Below are positions 28,870-38,726 of a stretch of DNA of 42,564 nt, piece by piece. The position numbers and the translations under genes are program-made. The stretch spans positions 1 to 42,564 of the forward strand of contig JAQBQJ010000342.1 in NCBI GenBank assembly GCA_028287065.1, written 5' to 3'. Position 1 is the first letter of the stretch. Every line of letters begins with the position of its first letter. The notes below the pieces were generated by a model. That model searched no databases, was not told the DNA's origin, and saw only the letters and a list, made by a program, of their open reading frames with translations. This stretch comes from Labilithrix sp. (GTDB lineage: Bacteria > Myxococcota_A > Polyangia > Polyangiales > Polyangiaceae).

Positions 28870-29976
28870 ATGCGGACGCTCCCTCCGTTCGGCGAGAACG
28901 CACGACGCATCCCGAAGCCGCGCGTCCCGAAGGTCGGAAGGCCCGAGGGACGCTTCACGCAGCACCGCCGTCTCGACAAGCTCCGTGAGCTCCTCGAGAG
29001 CGAGCCTCGGGGCCTCACGCTCGAGGAGCTCGCACGGATGCTGCGCGTCACGCAGCGCTCGGTGCGCCGTTACCTCCTCGAGCTCGACGGCACGACGGAT
29101 CCCGCGAGATACGAGCTCCTCGAGTCGATCGAGACGACGCCGGGCGGCGCGCATCTCTGGCGCATCCGGCCCGGCGAGCGAGGCCGCACCGTCTCGCTCC
29201 GTCGCGCGCAGGCGTACGCGATCCTCGCGACGCGCCGCGCGCTCGACATCCTCAAGGGCTCCGCGCTCTACGACGAGGTGGATCTGGCGCTCGGCCACAT
29301 CGAGAAGGTCGCGCAGACGCCGTTCCGCGCGCAGGGTCGCGCGCAGATCTCGGGCGAGCAGGGCCTCGAAGGCCGCTTTTTCTGGCTCCCGCCCGCGTCA
29401 CGCACCTACGGCGCGCGCGGCGAGGACATGGACGAGCTCTTTCGCGCCGTCGCCGACCTCCGCGTCCTGCGCTTCCGGCCGCGCACGCCGCCCGGGGCGC
29501 CGCGCGCCGAGCGGATCGTCTTCCATCCGTACGCGATGGTCGTGCACAAGGGCTCGATCGTCTGCCTCGGCGTCCGCAGCCACGCGCGCGCAGCGTCCGA
29601 TGCGGAGGTCATCCCGTTCGAAGCGATGACGGAGATCCGCTCGAGCGAGACCGAGCACTTCGAGCTGCCGGCGGCGTTCGATGTGACGCACTACGTGCAC
29701 GGTGAGTTCGGCCTCGGCAAGCCGTCGAAGGTCCGTGCGCTCGTGGAGTTCGACGCGCGCGTCGCCGACGAGATCCGTTCGAAGAAGCTGCATCGCGATC
29801 AGCGCGTCGCGATGAGCCCCGACGGAAGGCTTCGGCTCTCGGTGCCGCTCGTGAACGTCGATGCGTTCATCGGATGGGTGCTGTCGTTCGGCGACGCAGC
29901 AACCGTCGTCGAGCCGCCGGAGGTGGCGCGCCAGGTCGCGGACATCCTCACGCGAGCCGCTGCGCGCTACGGCTGA
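28870..29976 (+). CDS. HTH/WYL-domain transcriptional regulator
   Basis: ORF 368 aa; N-terminal LTLEELARMLRVTQRSVRRYLLEL HTH; WYL-like FHPYAMVVHKGSIVCLGVRSH; C-terminal WCX-like segment. Confidence 0.85.
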   Translation: MRTLPPFGENARRIPKPRVPKVGRPEGRFTQHRRLDKLRELLESEPRGLTLEELARMLRVTQRSVRRYLLELDGTTDPARYELLESIETTPGGAHLWRIRPGERGRTVSLRRAQAYAILATRRALDILKGSALYDEVDLALGHIEKVAQTPFRAQGRAQISGEQGLEGRFFWLPPASRTYGARGEDMDELFRAVADLRVLRFRPRTPPGAPRAERIVFHPYAMVVHKGSIVCLGVRSHARAASDAEVIPFEAMTEIRSSETEHFELPAAFDVTHYVHGEFGLGKPSKVRALVEFDARVADEIRSKKLHRDQRVAMSPDGRLRLSVPLVNVDAFIGWVLSFGDAATVVEPPEVARQVADILTRAAARYG

Positions 29977-30016
29977 GCAGTACCGCACGCATCCATCTTC
30001 CCGTAGGCTCCCGCCG

Positions 30017-31291
30017 ATGTCGCCGGCTCCCCCTTCGTCCTCTCGCGAACACGACATCGTCCTCTTCGGGGCGACGGGCTTCACGGGCAAGCTCGTCGCG
30101 GAGTACCTCGCGAAGCATGCGCGCCAGGGTGGGAAGGGCGTTCGCTGGGCGATTGCCGGGCGGAACGCGAAGAAGCTCGAGGGCGTGAAGCGCGACCTCG
30201 TCGCGATCGACGCCGCGCTCGAGAGCCTCCCGATCCTGATCGCCGACGGTCACGACGAGGCATCGCTCGATGCGCTCGTTCCGAAGACGCACGTCATCTG
30301 CACCACTGTCGGCCCGTTCGGACAGCACGGCCGCAAGCTCGTCGCGGCCTGCGCGCGACATGGCACGCACTATTGCGACATCACGGGCGAGGTTCCGTTC
30401 ATCCGCACCTCGATCGACGAGAACCACGCGAAGGCGACGGAGACGCGCGCGCGCATCGTGCACTGCTGCGGCTTCGACTCGATCCCCTCGGACCTCGGCG
30501 TGCACCTCGTATGGGACGAAGCACGGAAGCACGGCGGCTCGCTGAGCTGGACCAAGGGCTTCGTCGGCGAGATGAGCGGCACCGCGAGCGGAGGCACCGC
30601 GGCGACCATGCTCGCGATCGTCGAGGAGGCAACGCGCGATCCGGAGGTGCGACGCCTCCTCGGCAACCCGCATGCGCTCGATCCGGAGGTGCCGCGCGGC
30701 CGCACGCGCGATCCGTTCGAGGCCGACCCGAAGGGCGTCGCGTTCGACGAGGACATCCATGGCTGGACGGCGCCGTTCGTCATGTCGACGATCAACACGC
30801 GGATCGTGCGCCGCTCGAACGCGCTCCTGCACTACGGCAGCGACTTCCGCTACCGCGAGGCCATGAGCCTCCCGAAGGGACCGAAGGGCCTCGCCGCCGC
30901 GTGCGTCGTGACCGCAGGCATGGGCGCATTCGCGATCGGCGCCGCATTGCCGCCGACGCGCGCGCTCCTCGCACGCTTCGTCCTCCCGAAGCCCGGCGAA
31001 GGCCCGTCGCGCGAGGCGCGCGAGCGCGGCCACTTCACCCTGCGGTTCGTCGGCGAGGGCAAGACGGAGAGCGGTGCGACGTTCCGCGCCACGGCGACCG
31101 TGAAGGGCACGAGCGATCCCGGCTACGGCGAGACGGCGAAGATGCTCGGGCAATCCGCGCTCTGCCTGGCGCAGGACGGCGAGCGCCTCGAGCCGCGCTT
31201 CGGCGTCCTCACGCCGGCCAGCGCGATGGGCATGACGCTCGTCGAGCGACTCCGTCGCGAGGGCATGACGTTCGCGGTCGAACGCGCCTGA
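30017..31291 (+). CDS. Saccharopine dehydrogenase-like / trans-acting enoyl reductase family protein
   Basis: Internal ATG MSPAPPSSSREHDIVLFGATGFTGKLVAEYLAKHA...; THVICTTVGPFGQHGRKLVAACARHGTHYCDITGE; HCCGFDSIPSDLGVH. Confidence 0.88.
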   Translation: MSPAPPSSSREHDIVLFGATGFTGKLVAEYLAKHARQGGKGVRWAIAGRNAKKLEGVKRDLVAIDAALESLPILIADGHDEASLDALVPKTHVICTTVGPFGQHGRKLVAACARHGTHYCDITGEVPFIRTSIDENHAKATETRARIVHCCGFDSIPSDLGVHLVWDEARKHGGSLSWTKGFVGEMSGTASGGTAATMLAIVEEATRDPEVRRLLGNPHALDPEVPRGRTRDPFEADPKGVAFDEDIHGWTAPFVMSTINTRIVRRSNALLHYGSDFRYREAMSLPKGPKGLAAACVVTAGMGAFAIGAALPPTRALLARFVLPKPGEGPSREARERGHFTLRFVGEGKTESGATFRATATVKGTSDPGYGETAKMLGQSALCLAQDGERLEPRFGVLTPASAMGMTLVERLRREGMTFAVERA

Positions 31292-31297
31292 CGCACC

Positions 31298-31322
31298 AAA
31301 AAACCCGCATGTTGATGGGGTT
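31298..31322 (-). terminator. Leftward-facing intrinsic terminator between two rightward genes
   Basis: Minus strand AACCCCATCAACATGCGGGTTTTTT: 8 bp of pairing with one bulge, 4-nt loop, followed by T run. Confidence 0.5.
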
Positions 31323-31355
31323 GCGGCAGCGCGTCTGCCGTGGAATGTAGAGGGC

Positions 31356-32738
<1,383 letters not shown>

Positions 32739-32791
32739 CACGGCTCCGCGCGGGTGTTGCCTCGCGGTTGTTCTCGGGTACATTTTTGGAG

Positions 32792-33451
32792 ATGAGGATC
32801 ATCTTCGCCGCTGCGATCGCGCTCGCTTCCGTGGGCACGTCGAGCTGCAAGGATCTCGACCCTCCGCCGACTCCGCCCTTCCAGATCTTCATCCGGATCG
32901 ACAGTGATCCAGGTCGGCCGATCGCCGGCGCGACGGTCAGTCGGAACAACAAGACGCTCGGCACCACGGGCCCCGACGGACGCACGATGCTGACGGTCAC
33001 GGGCGCCGAGGGCGAGACCACCGACGTCACGATCAAGTGCCCGGATGCATTCACTTCTCCGGTGAAGCCCACGAGCATCCGGCTCACGCGGTTCGCCGAC
33101 AAATCGAAGGTCCCCGAGTACACCGTGTCGTGCCCGCCGATGCTCCGGCGCGTCGTCGTCGCGGTGAAGGCGGAGAACGGCCCGAACCTGCCCGTCGTCT
33201 ACTTGAACAAGGTGATCACGCGGACCGACGTGTCCGGCGCGGCCCATTTTGCCCTGGAAGTAGCGCCGAATACGCAGTTCCAGGTGACGCTCGACACGAC
33301 CGAGCACACGAAGCTGAAGCCGATCAGCCCGACGAAGCCGTTCACCGCTCCTTCGCACGACGAGATCCTCGTCTTCGACCAGAAGTTCGATCTCGAGAAG
33401 ACGCGCGTGTTCGCGGCGCCCAAGCCCAACATCCCGAAGGCGCTCAACTAA
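32792..33451 (+). CDS. Secreted/lipoprotein with carboxypeptidase-regulatory-like beta domain
   Basis: Internal ATG MRIIFAAAIALASVGTSSCKDL; PGRPIAGATVSRNNKTLGTTGPDGRTMLTV. Confidence 0.68.
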   Translation: MRIIFAAAIALASVGTSSCKDLDPPPTPPFQIFIRIDSDPGRPIAGATVSRNNKTLGTTGPDGRTMLTVTGAEGETTDVTIKCPDAFTSPVKPTSIRLTRFADKSKVPEYTVSCPPMLRRVVVAVKAENGPNLPVVYLNKVITRTDVSGAAHFALEVAPNTQFQVTLDTTEHTKLKPISPTKPFTAPSHDEILVFDQKFDLEKTRVFAAPKPNIPKALN

Positions 33452-33488
33452 TTCGCCTCCGGGCGACGCCGGGCCAACGCGTGGAAAG

Positions 33489-33555
33489 CGCCTATGTAGG
33501 CGAATCTACTCGTGTAGCCCGTCTGGGTGGATCAAGATCCACCCACCCAATTGGG
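33489..33555. promoter_or_regulatory. Cluster of four consecutive palindromes upstream of Flp pilin
   Basis: CGCCTA-TG-TAGGCG (33489-33502), CTAC-TCGT-GTAG (33506-33517), TGGGTGGATC-AA-GATCCACCCA (33524-33545), CCCAATTGGG (33546-33555). Confidence 0.6.
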
Positions 33556-33796
33556 CATTCCGGGATCCAGGCCGGCAAAACGTATGAGCGGGTCGCACCC
33601 CGCAAAATACCGATGAACGTTGCTCCGGAGACAACGGCCCGGCCCGAGTTCCACTCTCAGCGGCCAGGAACGGCCTGGCACCATTCGTGGATACTGTTGT
33701 CTACGACGCAACGAGGCGGCGCAAACGGTGAAGCGCAGCACTCCGGGTCGAAAGACCAACCAACTCCCCACTGTCAACGAAAGCAGGAGAATCCAC

Positions 33797-33967
33797 ATGT
33801 CCAAGGCCCAGACGCTTCTCGCCAAGACCCGCGGCGCCACCATCGTCGAGTACGCGATGCTCATCATCGCCGTCATGTTCATCGCGGCCGCGACCTTCCG
33901 CATCCTCGGCGGCAAGGTGAAGGACAACGCGCAGAAGTCCTCGGACGAAATCACGAAGACGCAGTGA
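33797..33967 (+). CDS. flp: Flp/Fap-family type IVb pilin
   Basis: ATG frame MSKAQTLLAKTRGATIVEYAMLIIAVMFIAAATFRILGGKVKDNAQKSSDEITKTQ, 56 aa; G/ATIVEY pilin signature. Confidence 0.93.
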   Translation: MSKAQTLLAKTRGATIVEYAMLIIAVMFIAAATFRILGGKVKDNAQKSSDEITKTQ

Positions 33968-33973
33968 TTTGTC

Positions 33974-34020
33974 GCGATACCCTCGTGAGGGCACTCCCGA
34001 AGAGTGCTCCTGGGGGTCGC
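33974..34020 (+). other. Structured intergenic hairpin region after pilin gene (possible attenuator/processing stem)
   Basis: GCACTC-CCGAA-GAGTGC (33991-34007) plus CCTC-GT-GAGG (33981-33990); no T run. Confidence 0.45.
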
Positions 34021-34082
34021 GCGGTCACGCTGGGATAGTCCTGGCCTAGCGAGCGATCGTCGCTCGCACGAGACGAAGCCGG

Positions 34083-34637
34083 ATGTACGAACCGCTACCG
34101 TATCAGCACGTTGTTTTCATCGTTGCGATTGCGGTAGCTGCGTTTGCCGCCGTCTCGGACTGGCGGCGCGGTGAGATCCCGAACTGGCTGACGTACGGAG
34201 CACTGGCCCTCGGGCCCGTGCTCCACGTCGGTCGAGGGCTCGCGGGGCACAGCGCTCTCGAGACCTCGCTCACCGAGGGCGGATACTCCGTCCTCGGTGC
34301 CCTCGTGTGCATCATCGTTCCGGCGATGTTGTATCGGCAAGGGGCGATCGGCGGAGGAGACCTCAAGCTCCTCGCAGCTCTCGGAGCTCTGCTCCAGACG
34401 GTCCTCGGCGTCGAAGCCGAGATGTATGGATTCTTCGCGGCAGCTCTGATCGCTCCGGCCCGTCTCGCATACGAGGGCAAGCTGGTCGCCACCGTGAAGA
34501 ACGCCAGCACGATCCTCGTGAACATGTTCATGCCCAAGTCGAAGCAACGACATGTCGAGGAGACGGCGCTGTCGTGGTTCCGGCTCGGACCTCCTTTGTT
34601 CTTCGGAGTCGCGCTGACGGTCTACTTGCACTGGTAA
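34083..34637 (+). CDS. cpaA: A24 prepilin peptidase (CpaA/TadV)
   Basis: ORF 184 aa; SDWRRGEIPNWLTYGALALG and GGGDLKLLAALGAL peptidase motifs. Confidence 0.93.
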   Translation: MYEPLPYQHVVFIVAIAVAAFAAVSDWRRGEIPNWLTYGALALGPVLHVGRGLAGHSALETSLTEGGYSVLGALVCIIVPAMLYRQGAIGGGDLKLLAALGALLQTVLGVEAEMYGFFAAALIAPARLAYEGKLVATVKNASTILVNMFMPKSKQRHVEETALSWFRLGPPLFFGVALTVYLHW

Positions 34638-34673
34638 GCCGTTTGCAGAGGTAACGTCGTGGAGGGCTCGCGG

Positions 34674-34841
34674 ATGATGCGTTGGATTCGAGCACGCCGT
34701 CGCGGCGCCGTCGCCGTCGAGTATGCGCTCCTGCTCATGGCAGTGGGCGTTCCTGCCGTTGTAGGCCTGACCGCTGGCGGGGTGCAGATGCTCACGAACT
34801 ACCGCGAGGCGCGCAACTCGATGCTCGCGCCGTTCCCGTGA
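34674..34841 (+). CDS. Second Flp-like minipilin/pseudopilin
   Basis: MMRWIRARRRGAVAVEYALLLMAVGVPAVVGLTAGGVQMLTNYREARNSMLAPFP; RGAVAVEY pilin signature. Confidence 0.75.
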   Translation: MMRWIRARRRGAVAVEYALLLMAVGVPAVVGLTAGGVQMLTNYREARNSMLAPFP

Positions 34842-35362
34842 AGAACCGCCGCATGAACAATCCGACCATCAGCAAGCTTCACGGTGACAAGCGAGGCGCA
34901 GTCCTCGTCGAGTTCGTCGTCGCGTTCATGCCGCTGATGATCACGTTCTCGTGCTTCGTCCAGCTGTCGCAGATGGCGACCGCGAAGATCGTGGTGAAGC
35001 ACAGCGCCGTCGTCGGCGCGCGGGCCGCCGCCGTCATCGCCAACGGGCACAAGAACACGCCCGACCAGAAGCAGGGCGACAACAAGGCGGACGTCGAAGC
35101 GGGCGTCAAAGCCGCGATGGGGCCTTGGACCAAGACGATGAAGAGCGTGGACGTCGCGATCGACGACAAGTCGAGCTGCACGGACCCCTACGGCCTCGTC
35201 AGCGTCACGGTCACGGCCGAGTACAAGTGCAGCGTTCCCTTCGGCGGCCGCCTTCTCTGCGGAGCCGTCGGCGCGACGCGCACGATGAAACAGACGTACG
35301 GATTCCCTCACCAGGGAGCTCGCTACAAGCTCGAAGGCTCCGACTGCGGCGGGGGCGGCTGA
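34838..35362 (+). CDS. TadE-like pseudopilin
   Basis: VKNRRMNNPTISKLHGDKRGAVLVEFVVAFMPLMITFSCFVQLSQMA...; GTGA overlap with upstream gene; alternative ATG at 34853. Confidence 0.82.
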   Translation: MKNRRMNNPTISKLHGDKRGAVLVEFVVAFMPLMITFSCFVQLSQMATAKIVVKHSAVVGARAAAVIANGHKNTPDQKQGDNKADVEAGVKAAMGPWTKTMKSVDVAIDDKSSCTDPYGLVSVTVTAEYKCSVPFGGRLLCGAVGATRTMKQTYGFPHQGARYKLEGSDCGGGG

Positions 35363-37002
35363 TGCGAGGTGCAATTCCAATGAGCGCCCAGACGAAGATG
35401 CGAGACCTCCACAACGACAAGCGCGGAGCCATCATGCTGATGGGACTCTGCATGTCGTGTTTCTTGATCGGCTCGCTCTGGTTCCTCATCGGCATCGGCG
35501 ACGCGATCGTCTTCCGCGACAACATGCAGGAAGCGACCGACCACGCGACGTTCACGTCCGCGGCGCTCCACGCGAAGGGGATGAACTTCATCTCCGCGTG
35601 CAACCTGTTCATCCTTGCGCTGATCGCGATCCACATCCTCCTCGGCCTCGTGCACGACGTGCTCCTCGCCGTCTGCATCCTCACGGTCGGCTTCGGCTGC
35701 GGCGCGTACCTCACAGCGCGGCGCGTCTACACGACGTACAGCAAGGTCTTCAAGCCGATCGCCGGCGCGCTGCACTACGCCGAGGTCGGAGCCGCGTACG
35801 GCTACCCGCTGCTCGCCGCGTACAAGGGCTACACAGTCGGCTCGGACTACGGAGAATTCGGTCCAAAGAAACACGACGTCAGCATGTTCGTCGTGGGTCC
35901 ATCGCTTCTCCCCGGCGGCATCATCGACTCTGCGCTCAACAAGGCGTTCACGCGCAAGGGCAAGGGCCCGGTCGGCGCGGACGGCAAGCCGAGCGACGAC
36001 AAGAGCTTCACCGGGACCTCCGGCAAGCGCTTCGGTCTGCCCGTGCAGGCGAAGAAGTTCGCGGACGTCTGCGACCTCGTCGGCAAGAAGGGCATCGACG
36101 CTCTCCTCTCGATCACCGGCGTCGGCCATAGCGGCGTCTTCGACACGGTGAAGGGCTGGATCGGAAAGGCCCTGAAATTCAGGTACTGCAACGACCTCGG
36201 CTCGACCACGCCCGACCTCGGAGCGAACCTCGGCAAGGGCAACGACGCGATCACCGCCGAGAACAAGGACAACGCGGCGGCGAACGCGAAGCTGCCGGCC
36301 GGCCAGAAGGGCAAGAGCCCGCTCGACACCGTCGACATCGGCAGCGGCAGCGGCAAGGGCGAGGGCGCGATGAAGTGCATGAAGGACAACAGCAGCATCG
36401 ACCCCGGGCTCGACTCGTGGTGGGGTTGCGACGGTCCGCTCGTCCCCTGGGGCGGCACCTCGAACGGCAGCCCGTGGAACCAGGTCTGGGGCGTCAACTT
36501 CCGCCCGTCGTTCTCGGACGCGCAGGAGCATCGCGTCGCGGTCGGTCATCGCAAGTTCGGAGTGACCAGCAGCGCGGAGCCGAGCACGTACTTCTCGGAA
36601 GGCGAGTTCTACTTCGATTGCAACAAGGCGTGGGGCGACGAGGCCTGCAACAAGGACGACAACGCGGGCTATTCGGTCCAGTGGCGCGCACGTCTGAAGC
36701 GCCTCGAGTTCCCGCAGATCGGTGAGCTCCTCGGCAGCTTCGCCGGCCAGTTCCTCGGCGCGCTGAAGGTCTACAAGGACTTCCAGAAGACCGTGAAGGA
36801 CCTGACCAAGAACGTCGACAAGGACGGCAAGGTCATCACGACGCCGGGCCAGGGCGGCAACCCGCTCGTTTCGACCGGCTTCGAGCAGATCATCGACGAC
36901 ATCTTCAAGAAGTACGTCACCAAGCCTGTCCAGGACGGCCTGACCAACGCCGGAAAGTACGCCGACAAGCTTCTCGACCCCGACCTCGGCGCCTACCATT
37001 GA
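35362..37002 (+). CDS. Large TadG-like protein with pilin-like N-terminus
   Basis: MRGAIPMSAQTKMRDLHNDKRGAIMLMGLCMSCFLIGSLWFLIGIGDAIVFRDNMQEATDHATFTSAALHAKGMNF; TGATG coupling to upstream gene. Confidence 0.72.
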   Translation: MRGAIPMSAQTKMRDLHNDKRGAIMLMGLCMSCFLIGSLWFLIGIGDAIVFRDNMQEATDHATFTSAALHAKGMNFISACNLFILALIAIHILLGLVHDVLLAVCILTVGFGCGAYLTARRVYTTYSKVFKPIAGALHYAEVGAAYGYPLLAAYKGYTVGSDYGEFGPKKHDVSMFVVGPSLLPGGIIDSALNKAFTRKGKGPVGADGKPSDDKSFTGTSGKRFGLPVQAKKFADVCDLVGKKGIDALLSITGVGHSGVFDTVKGWIGKALKFRYCNDLGSTTPDLGANLGKGNDAITAENKDNAAANAKLPAGQKGKSPLDTVDIGSGSGKGEGAMKCMKDNSSIDPGLDSWWGCDGPLVPWGGTSNGSPWNQVWGVNFRPSFSDAQEHRVAVGHRKFGVTSSAEPSTYFSEGEFYFDCNKAWGDEACNKDDNAGYSVQWRARLKRLEFPQIGELLGSFAGQFLGALKVYKDFQKTVKDLTKNVDKDGKVITTPGQGGNPLVSTGFEQIIDDIFKKYVTKPVQDGLTNAGKYADKLLDPDLGAYH

Positions 37003-37019
37003 GATCGGCCAGGAACACC

Positions 37020-37574
37020 ATGAAGACCCTCACCAAAGCACAACGACTCGCGAAGCGGTCGCGTCGTCACGCGCGCGGCGCGGCGCTGGTCGAAGCAGCG
37101 GTCGTCGTGCCCGTCATGTTGGTCTTCGCCGGCTGCATCATGTTCGCCCACCGCTCGTACGCGGCGAAGATGGACAAGCAGATGGGCACGCGCGCAGGCA
37201 TCCTCTACTACGCGTCGCACAACTGCGAAGGCGAGCTCCCGCCGGGAACCGTCCCGCCGGTGAAGCAGAGCGCGGATCCCGGCACCGGTGACGTGCCGGG
37301 CGGTCCGGCGACGGATTCGAGCCGTCTCTCCGGCGACCAGGGCAGCGCGCAGGGCGCAGCTGCCGGCATCGACAAGTCGTGGAGCATGGCGAAGGCCAGC
37401 CCCGCGGACACGCCGGTCTACGGCAGCGCGATCAACGACCGCAAGACCGTCCTCCTGAATCGCACGATCACGGCGGCCTCCGAGGCCGGTTGCAACGAGA
37501 AGCCGTACCCCAACAAGTGGTCGGCGACCTTCGAGTTCTTCGGAAGCTTCTTCCGGTCCGGCGGCGGGCTCTAG
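37020..37574 (+). CDS. TadE-like pseudopilin
   Basis: MKTLTKAQRLAKRSRRHARGAALVEAAVVVPVMLVFAGCIMFAHRSYAAKMDKQMG. Confidence 0.8.
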   Translation: MKTLTKAQRLAKRSRRHARGAALVEAAVVVPVMLVFAGCIMFAHRSYAAKMDKQMGTRAGILYYASHNCEGELPPGTVPPVKQSADPGTGDVPGGPATDSSRLSGDQGSAQGAAAGIDKSWSMAKASPADTPVYGSAINDRKTVLLNRTITAASEAGCNEKPYPNKWSATFEFFGSFFRSGGGL

Positions 37575-37599
37575 CTTCTACGCCACGGGGAGTTCAACG

Positions 37600-38637
37600 A
37601 TGTCCTGGTTCATCACTCGCACCTCGCCCAAGCGCATGAAGCGCATCAAGGGACTCGCGCGCGCGGGCGCGTACGTCCTCGGCCTCAGCGCTGTGTTCGG
37701 CGTCGTCCAGATCCGCTCGGCGCGCGCCGAGATGGCGAACCGCACGGTCGAGCTGGGTCGTCAGATGATGACGCTCGCGAACGCGTCGCAGCACGAAGTG
37801 AACAAGGTGAGCATCAACGGCCAGCAGATGTGGCTGGGCAACTCGATCGCGCACGAGACCGCAGGACGCATCCTCGATCGCTACCAGGCACACTGCGAGT
37901 CGAACTCCGCGCAGCCTGCGGCGGAATGGCGCGCGATCGCCGACCAGAAGGACAACGAGGCCGCGAAGAAGGTCCCCGGCACCGGCGTCCTGCGCGGCGG
38001 CTCGGACACCGAAGGCAGCGTCCTCTGCTTCACGAAGACGGGGAAATCGAAGCAGTCGATCGCGGAGGCCATGAAGGCCTTTTCGGAGACGGGCGACCTC
38101 GGCGCGATCGGCGCGGCGCGTTACGCGTACGTGAAGACCAACGCCGACACGGGTAATACGCACGTCCTCACGGCGTGGACGGACGACACGTTCAGCATCA
38201 CCGACCTCGTCGGCGACGAGACGAAGGACGTGCCCGGCGTCGACTTCGGTGGAGAAATCCCGCGCGTTCCCGATTCGCGCCGCGCGTTCTCCGCGCGCCT
38301 CGAGGACTCGCCGTTCGGCGTGAACGTGTATCACAGCAAAGAGACGCCGATCGCCATCGCCCGGCGCTACGACGACGCGATGCAGGTGCAGGGTTGGGCG
38401 GCCGTCGACCCGGACCTCGAGCACAAGGAGCCCGCCAGCAAGGCGGTCGCTCGCCTGTACGAGAAGGACAACGTGGTGCTCACGGTCGCGTCCACGCCGA
38501 TGTCGGACGATCCCAAGGAGGGCACGTTCACCGTGCTCGGCCTCGCGGGCGCGAACGGCGACGGCAAGACCGCGGTCAAGCCGGGCACCGAGTCGGGCGC
38601 GAAGGCGCGCACGCAGTCGTTCTCGAAGAAGGACTGA
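37600..38637 (+). CDS. Tad-locus hypothetical protein
   Basis: ORF 345 aa with N-terminal hydrophobic segment ARAGAYVLGLSAVFGVVQI; no family recognised; within same-strand Tad cluster. Confidence 0.72.
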   Translation: MSWFITRTSPKRMKRIKGLARAGAYVLGLSAVFGVVQIRSARAEMANRTVELGRQMMTLANASQHEVNKVSINGQQMWLGNSIAHETAGRILDRYQAHCESNSAQPAAEWRAIADQKDNEAAKKVPGTGVLRGGSDTEGSVLCFTKTGKSKQSIAEAMKAFSETGDLGAIGAARYAYVKTNADTGNTHVLTAWTDDTFSITDLVGDETKDVPGVDFGGEIPRVPDSRRAFSARLEDSPFGVNVYHSKETPIAIARRYDDAMQVQGWAAVDPDLEHKEPASKAVARLYEKDNVVLTVASTPMSDDPKEGTFTVLGLAGANGDGKTAVKPGTESGAKARTQSFSKKD

Positions 38638-38726
38638 CCTCGCGCATTTCGCGCACACGCTGCGACGAGTGAGCGGGGCGCACGAGCCTTCCCGCGACCG
38701 ATGGCTCCGTGTAGCATTTGAGCGGG

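Noticed and set aside
30362-30378. tggcacgcactattgcg resembling -24/-12
   Set aside because: Spacer is 6 instead of 5 and it lies inside a coding region.
33674-33690. Possible sigma-54 promoter upstream of Flp pilin (tggcaccattcgtgga)
   Set aside because: -24 TGGCAC present but the -12 GC is missing at the required spacing.
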